This document shows, piece after piece, positions 61,201-64,000 of a stretch of 64,000 nucleotides of DNA. The notes beneath the pieces were generated by a model, which saw only the letters and a list, made by a program, of their open reading frames with translations, was not told the DNA's origin and did not search any database. Source of the DNA: an uncultured Bacteroides sp. GTDB taxonomy: Bacteria; Bacteroidota; Bacteroidia; Bacteroidales; Bacteroidaceae. The position numbers and the translations under genes were made by a program. The number at the start of each line of letters is the position of its first letter. The stretch's first letter is position 1. The stretch lies in contig CAMTOQ010000016.1 of assembly GCA_947074205.1 (NCBI GenBank), positions 1-64,000 of the forward strand, in the 5' to 3' direction.

Positions 61201-62211
61201 AAGAGTTGGCAGTCTATTGAGAATATAAAAGAACTGAAAGAAGGTTATCTCAGCCAAGTGGTTCATAAGATTACGACCCTGATGGTGAAATATAAAGCTA
61301 TTGTGGTCTTGGAAGATCTTAACTTTGGATTTATGCGTGGCCGACAAAAGGTGGAAAAGCAAGTTTATCAGAAGTTTGAAAAGATGCTGATCGATAAGCT
61401 AAACTATCTAGTAGACAAAAAGCTGACACCTACCGAAGCCGGAGGACTTTTGAAGGCGTATCAGCTGACTAGTAAATTTGAGAGTTTCCAAAAGCTAGGT
61501 AAGCAAAGCGGTTTCTTATTCTACATTCCCGCCTGGAACACTAGCAAGATAGATCCTGTGACGGGCTTTGTCAATCTATTCGATACGCACTATGAGAGCG
61601 TGGACAAGGCAAAAGCCTTTTTTAGTAAGTTCGACGCTGTACGTTACAATACCGAGAAGGGGTTCTTTGAGTTCTCGTTCGATTATACCAATTTTACGCA
61701 AAAAGCCGAAGGCACTAAGACAAAGTGGATGATTTGTACTTTTGGCAACCGCGTTGAAACATTCCGCAACCCCGACAAGAATAGCGAATGGGATAATAAA
61801 GAGGTTTGTCTCACCGACGAATTTAAGGCACTTTTCATGAGTTTTGGCATCGACGGTAACAGCAACCTCAAAGAAGCTATTGCCAACCAAGATTCCAAAG
61901 AGTTTTTCGCGAAGCTATATCGTTTGTTAAAACTGACCCTGCAAATGCGAAACAGCAAAACTGGCACCGATATCGATTACCTAGTTTCGCCTGTACCAGA
62001 TAATAAAGGCAACTTTTACGATAGTCGCATTTGTGACGATTCATTACCTGCTAATGCCGATGCGAACGGTGCCTACAATATTGCCCGAAAAGGTCTGTGG
62101 GCCATTAGACAGATTAAAAAGGCTGTCGATCTTAAGAAGGTGAAACTGGCTATCAGCAATAAAGAGTGGTTGCACTTTGCGCAAACCAAGCCTTATCTCG
62201 AAGAAGATTAA
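58261..62211 (+). CDS. cas12a: CRISPR-associated endonuclease Cas12a (Cpf1), type V-A
   Basis: Cas12a processes its own crRNA and cuts DNA next to a T-rich PAM. The 1316-residue protein has the full family length and layout. RuvC residues are Asp925 (IIGIDRGERHLLYL), Glu1018 (IVVLEDLNFGFMRGR) and Asp1267 (NADANGAYNIARKG); the Nuc arginine is Arg1230 (LQMRNS). The crRNA-processing residues His852, Lys861 and Lys878 have the same spacing as H843/K852/K869 of the Francisella enzyme. I start at 58261 because MKTFEDFTGKYQLAKTLKFGLEPIGETL is the family opening. The WED-II/PI segment (about 560-850) is AT-rich and resembles a different Cas12a lineage. The protein appears active. Confidence 0.97.
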   Translation: MKTFEDFTGKYQLAKTLKFGLEPIGETLDNIVKHGFLEQDQHRAESYLEVKKIIDKYHKYFIASTLHDCKLLLTDNNSKDSLEEYYYYYHLGNKTEAQKKEFVLIQSKLRKQIVECLTKDDRFKRIDKKELIKEDLLSFIEDDREAVLVKEFADFTTYFTGFHENRKNMYSDEEKSTAIAYRLIHENLPRFIDNITVFEKAVAVPEIAAQLATLYSDLELYLNVSSIAQIFTLPYFSDTLTQTQIEVYNAVIGGKTEKGAKVKVKGLNEYINLYNQKQSDKRNRLPKLKPLYKQILSDREAVSWLPEAFKNDDQVLENIEKCYQELRNSVFEKKGEGEHSLKQLLYDLSQYDLSKVYIKNDQQLTDISQRMFGSWGVIEKAIAHDYGVNNPMKANDKYEKYEEKKTKYIKSQSSFSIQYINNCLDQLLGDDSKHVEDYFAELGAINTKTEQKENLFAQIANAYTDVKDLLNTAYPEKKSLIQDKENVAKIKTLLDAIKNLQHFVKPLLGDGTEPEKDERFYGEFTPLWDDLNQMTALYNKVRNYMTQKPYSKEKIKLFFENKGQFMGGWVDSQTEKSDNGTQAGSYLFRSLNSIGEYDYYLGVSSDSKLFRKKNGAKGKFERLDYYQIKSKSVYGSCYAGEEGFDKDKEILSKCIKEFVSQIQDNKIRLSISDDFSKLKAVDSSKGITPKALIDVLKDKYIGQLLLLLNDPTFSNENTRVIELLRQTILNLKRIPKAASYNDKTFVLFTEVQDVIEELCEEKVFGYFPIHDDEISLAMARDKKPLLLFKITNKDLSYADTFSKGLRKNRGTENLHTLYMKALLSDDQSVLDIGTGAIYYRKATVGLKKEPTHVRNLPINNKNILNEKKQSQFTYDLIKDRRYTYDSFKLHLSVDLNYNSPKKYNITPEVNEYLKESTDTHIIGIDRGERHLLYLSVIDTKGNIKEQYSLNEIVNEYNGNTYKTDYHSLLDAKEDKRNEARKSWQSIENIKELKEGYLSQVVHKITTLMVKYKAIVVLEDLNFGFMRGRQKVEKQVYQKFEKMLIDKLNYLVDKKLTPTEAGGLLKAYQLTSKFESFQKLGKQSGFLFYIPAWNTSKIDPVTGFVNLFDTHYESVDKAKAFFSKFDAVRYNTEKGFFEFSFDYTNFTQKAEGTKTKWMICTFGNRVETFRNPDKNSEWDNKEVCLTDEFKALFMSFGIDGNSNLKEAIANQDSKEFFAKLYRLLKLTLQMRNSKTGTDIDYLVSPVPDNKGNFYDSRICDDSLPANADANGAYNIARKGLWAIRQIKKAVDLKKVKLAISNKEWLHFAQTKPYLEED

Positions 62212-62222
62212 ACTCCATCAAT

Positions 62223-62789
62223 ATGGAAAACCTTATATCTATCTCTACACTCAATGATTTTATCTTTTGTCCGTACTCCATATATCTGCACAATGTATAT
62301 ATGGAGACGGATGAAACCCTCTATCATGCTACTCCGCAAGCTAGAGGAAAGGTAGCTCACGAAACAGTCGACAAGAAAACCTATAGCACGCGAAAGGTTG
62401 ACTTGGTGTCGTTACCTGTATTTTCTGAGTCACTTGGCGTGATGGGGAAAATTGATTTACTGCATATCAATAAGAAAACCCTTGTTGAACGAAAATATCA
62501 GTTAAAACAGATCTTTAGAGGACAGTTATATCAACTGTGGGCGCAATACTTTTGTTTACTAGAAATGGGCTACGAGGTGGAGCATATAGCATTTTATGAA
62601 ATATCCACTAACAAGACTATCCCCGTAAATCTACCTACACAAGCAGAGTACATAGAATTGCAAGTATTTATAGAACGTTTCAAGAACTATAATCCAGATA
62701 CAGAGATTGCTACCAATCAAAACAAATGTACACATTGCATTTATTGCAATTTGTGCGATAAAACCCAACTAGATAATGTATACACATAA
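62223..62789 (+). CDS. cas4: CRISPR-associated exonuclease Cas4
   Basis: Cas4 helps Cas1-Cas2 select and trim prespacers with the right PAM. The 188-residue protein has the first iron-sulfur Cys in DFIFCPYSIYLHNV and a cluster CTHCIYCNLC near the C-terminus. RecB-type nuclease residues lie in RGKVAHETVD, GKIDLLHI and LVERKYQLKQIFRGQLYQLWAQ (the D...ExK...Q pattern). I start at 62223, 11 bases after cas12a. A longer ORF from 62166 overlaps cas12a and is not credible. The end overlaps cas1 by 14 bases. Confidence 0.94.
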   Translation: MENLISISTLNDFIFCPYSIYLHNVYMETDETLYHATPQARGKVAHETVDKKTYSTRKVDLVSLPVFSESLGVMGKIDLLHINKKTLVERKYQLKQIFRGQLYQLWAQYFCLLEMGYEVEHIAFYEISTNKTIPVNLPTQAEYIELQVFIERFKNYNPDTEIATNQNKCTHCIYCNLCDKTQLDNVYT

Positions 62790-63750
62790 GGACATTGAAA
62801 CCAAAACAATCTTTGTGATAAATTGCCTGCAAGAACGCACTTTGCGTGTGAGCAATGGAGAACTGTTATTAGAAGAAGAAGTGGAGGAGAAGAAGAAAAT
62901 ACTAACCAAACTCCCATTTCAGAAGATATTGGCGCTATTTGTGGTAGGTCATATCAAAGTGACAACACCGTTGATAGAGAAATGCCAAAGGTTCAATGTG
63001 GCATTAGTAGTAATGAAGCCCAACTTGCGCCCCGTGTTCTATTGGTCTAATGCGGCTGAGGCCAACTTCTTACTTCGTCAAAAGCAATATAATTTTCAAA
63101 AAACGGACTTAGATTTTGCAAAGAAACTGGTAGAAAACAAAATTGCCAATCAAATGCGTGCTTTGGAGAAGACTCGAAAAAAAGATTCTATGACCATAAG
63201 AGCCAAATTGGAATGTGGAGCTGCCTTATCAATGATCAACGAGTTTGAGGATTATAATAAATTGATGGGTATTGAGGGTTTTGTCTCTAAGTCCTACTTT
63301 GCAGCCTATTTTCAAGATCAAGATTGGAAGGGAAGATGCCCACGAATAAAGCGTGATGTTATTAATGTGGCTTTGGATATTGGCTACACCATATTGTTCA
63401 ACTTTATAGAATGCTTTGCTCGTATGTTTGGTTTTGATCTATATGTTGGAGTTTATCATAGAATGTGGTTCAAACGCAAATCATTAATTTGCGATCTGAT
63501 GGAGCCTTTTAGGTGCTTGATAGATCACTGTGTTTTACTAGCCTTTAATAGGAAACAGTTCTCTGCTAAGGATTTTACGTTGGTAAAGCAAGAATATCGA
63601 CTTAAATACGATAAAACTGCAGATTACTATCGTATATACTATGATGCACTGATTGTACGTAAAGTAGATATATTCAAGTATGTGCATGCCTACTATAGAT
63701 GCTTTATGAAACATGATGTAACGGATGCATTCCCCGAATTTGTGATGTGA
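62776..63750 (+). CDS. cas1: CRISPR-associated endonuclease Cas1
   Basis: Cas1 is the integrase that inserts new spacers with Cas2. The 324-residue protein has the N-terminal beta domain (TIFVINCLQERTLRVSNGELLLEEEVEEKKKILTKLPFQKILALFVVGHIKVTTPLIEKCQRFNVALVVM). The helical catalytic domain carries Glu167 (MGIEGFVSK), His228 (GVYHRMWF) and Asp240/Glu243 (LICDLMEPFRCLIDH). It is typical of type V-A Cas1. It starts inside the cas4 end and its stop overlaps the cas2 start (TGATG), so the adaptation genes are translationally coupled. Confidence 0.96.
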   Translation: MYTHKDIETKTIFVINCLQERTLRVSNGELLLEEEVEEKKKILTKLPFQKILALFVVGHIKVTTPLIEKCQRFNVALVVMKPNLRPVFYWSNAAEANFLLRQKQYNFQKTDLDFAKKLVENKIANQMRALEKTRKKDSMTIRAKLECGAALSMINEFEDYNKLMGIEGFVSKSYFAAYFQDQDWKGRCPRIKRDVINVALDIGYTILFNFIECFARMFGFDLYVGVYHRMWFKRKSLICDLMEPFRCLIDHCVLLAFNRKQFSAKDFTLVKQEYRLKYDKTADYYRIYYDALIVRKVDIFKYVHAYYRCFMKHDVTDAFPEFVM

Positions 63751-64000
63751 TGGTAGTAATAAGTTACGATATTTCTGATGACAAGATTCGTGGACGTTTT
63801 TCGCGAATGTTGACCAAGTACGGTGCTATTCGTCTACAATATTCTGTATATGAGGTAGTGAACACACGAAGGGTAATAGATTCCATAAAAATCAAGATTG
63901 AGAGTTATAGCAAACACTTCTCTGCTGCTGATAGTGTGATAGTGTTTGATGTAAATAAGGATGACTTAATTAAATACGGAAATGCCATTCATCGTGATGT
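63750..64000 (+). CDS. cas2: CRISPR-associated endoribonuclease Cas2 (partial, cut by window end)
   Basis: The reading frame begins at the ATG that overlaps the cas1 stop and translates as MVVISYDISDDKIRGRFSRMLTKYGAIRLQYSVYEV, then RVIDSIKIKIESYSKHFSAADSVIVFDVNKDDL. It contains the N-terminal YDISDDKxR strand with the Asp typical of Cas2 and the QYSVYEV segment. Eighty-three codons are visible; the rest lies beyond the window. Cas2 dimers bridge two Cas1 dimers during spacer integration. The CRISPR array is expected a little further downstream. Confidence 0.95.
   Translation, partial: MVVISYDISDDKIRGRFSRMLTKYGAIRLQYSVYEVVNTRRVIDSIKIKIESYSKHFSAADSVIVFDVNKDDLIKYGNAIHRD

Noticed and set aside
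62166..62222. Longer Cas4 beginning inside cas12a
   Set aside because: The 19 extra residues are out-of-frame cas12a sequence; Cas4 proteins begin close to the chosen start.

Overview
The window looks like chromosome of a Bacteroidales bacterium (phylum Bacteroidota), probably outside the genus Bacteroides. This rests on moderate-to-low GC, many genes preceded by the Bacteroidota -7 promoter box TAnnTTTG, abundant lipoproteins, a secreted protease ending in a type IX secretion (T9SS) sorting domain, carboxynorspermidine polyamine genes, and a Cas12a of the kind found in oral Bacteroidales. No rRNA or tRNA gene was recognised.

The left third (1-30 kb) is mostly housekeeping. It holds an MBL-fold hydrolase, a flavin reductase-like protein, an S9 peptidase lipoprotein, a MATE exporter, yidC-pyrG, a DUF3078 outer-membrane-type protein, a small LysR/TlpA operon, a YeiH-type transporter, a carboxynorspermidine synthase-bcp-recA run, a META-domain lipoprotein, sodB, a PcrA/UvrD helicase, a glycine-zipper lipoprotein, nspC and a large T9SS-exported lysyl-endopeptidase-like protease. 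Inside it, 13.1-16.2 kb is a compact modification-dependent restriction island: two HNH nuclease genes, one with an N-terminus resembling phosphorothioate-DNA-binding restriction enzymes, and an orphan DpnI homologue. Short palindromic repeats bracket it in opposite orientations.

The middle (30.7-53.7 kb) is an unusual cluster: aspartate 4-decarboxylase, two tandem phospholipase-B-like Ntn-hydrolases, four related MFS permeases, an APC-family amino-acid antiporter, three tandem S9 peptidases without signal peptides, a DcaP-like porin, glutamate decarboxylase and MarC. My reading is an import, intracellular hydrolysis and decarboxylation module for acidic amino acids or their conjugates, giving acid resistance or proton motive force. 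That is inference from gene content.

The right end (53.9-64 kb) has a three-gene lipoprotein operon (metzincin-type protease, beta-propeller, nucleoside hydrolase) and then a type V-A CRISPR operon, cas12a-cas4-cas1-cas2, with cas2 cut by the window edge. No CRISPR array is visible; it most likely lies just beyond 64,000. The cas12a gene looks mosaic: its central WED-II/PI segment is AT-rich and resembles the Prevotella / Porphyromonas macacae type, while its flanks resemble the oral-Bacteroidetes / Francisella type. The same palindromic repeats that bracket the restriction island recur just upstream of cas12a.
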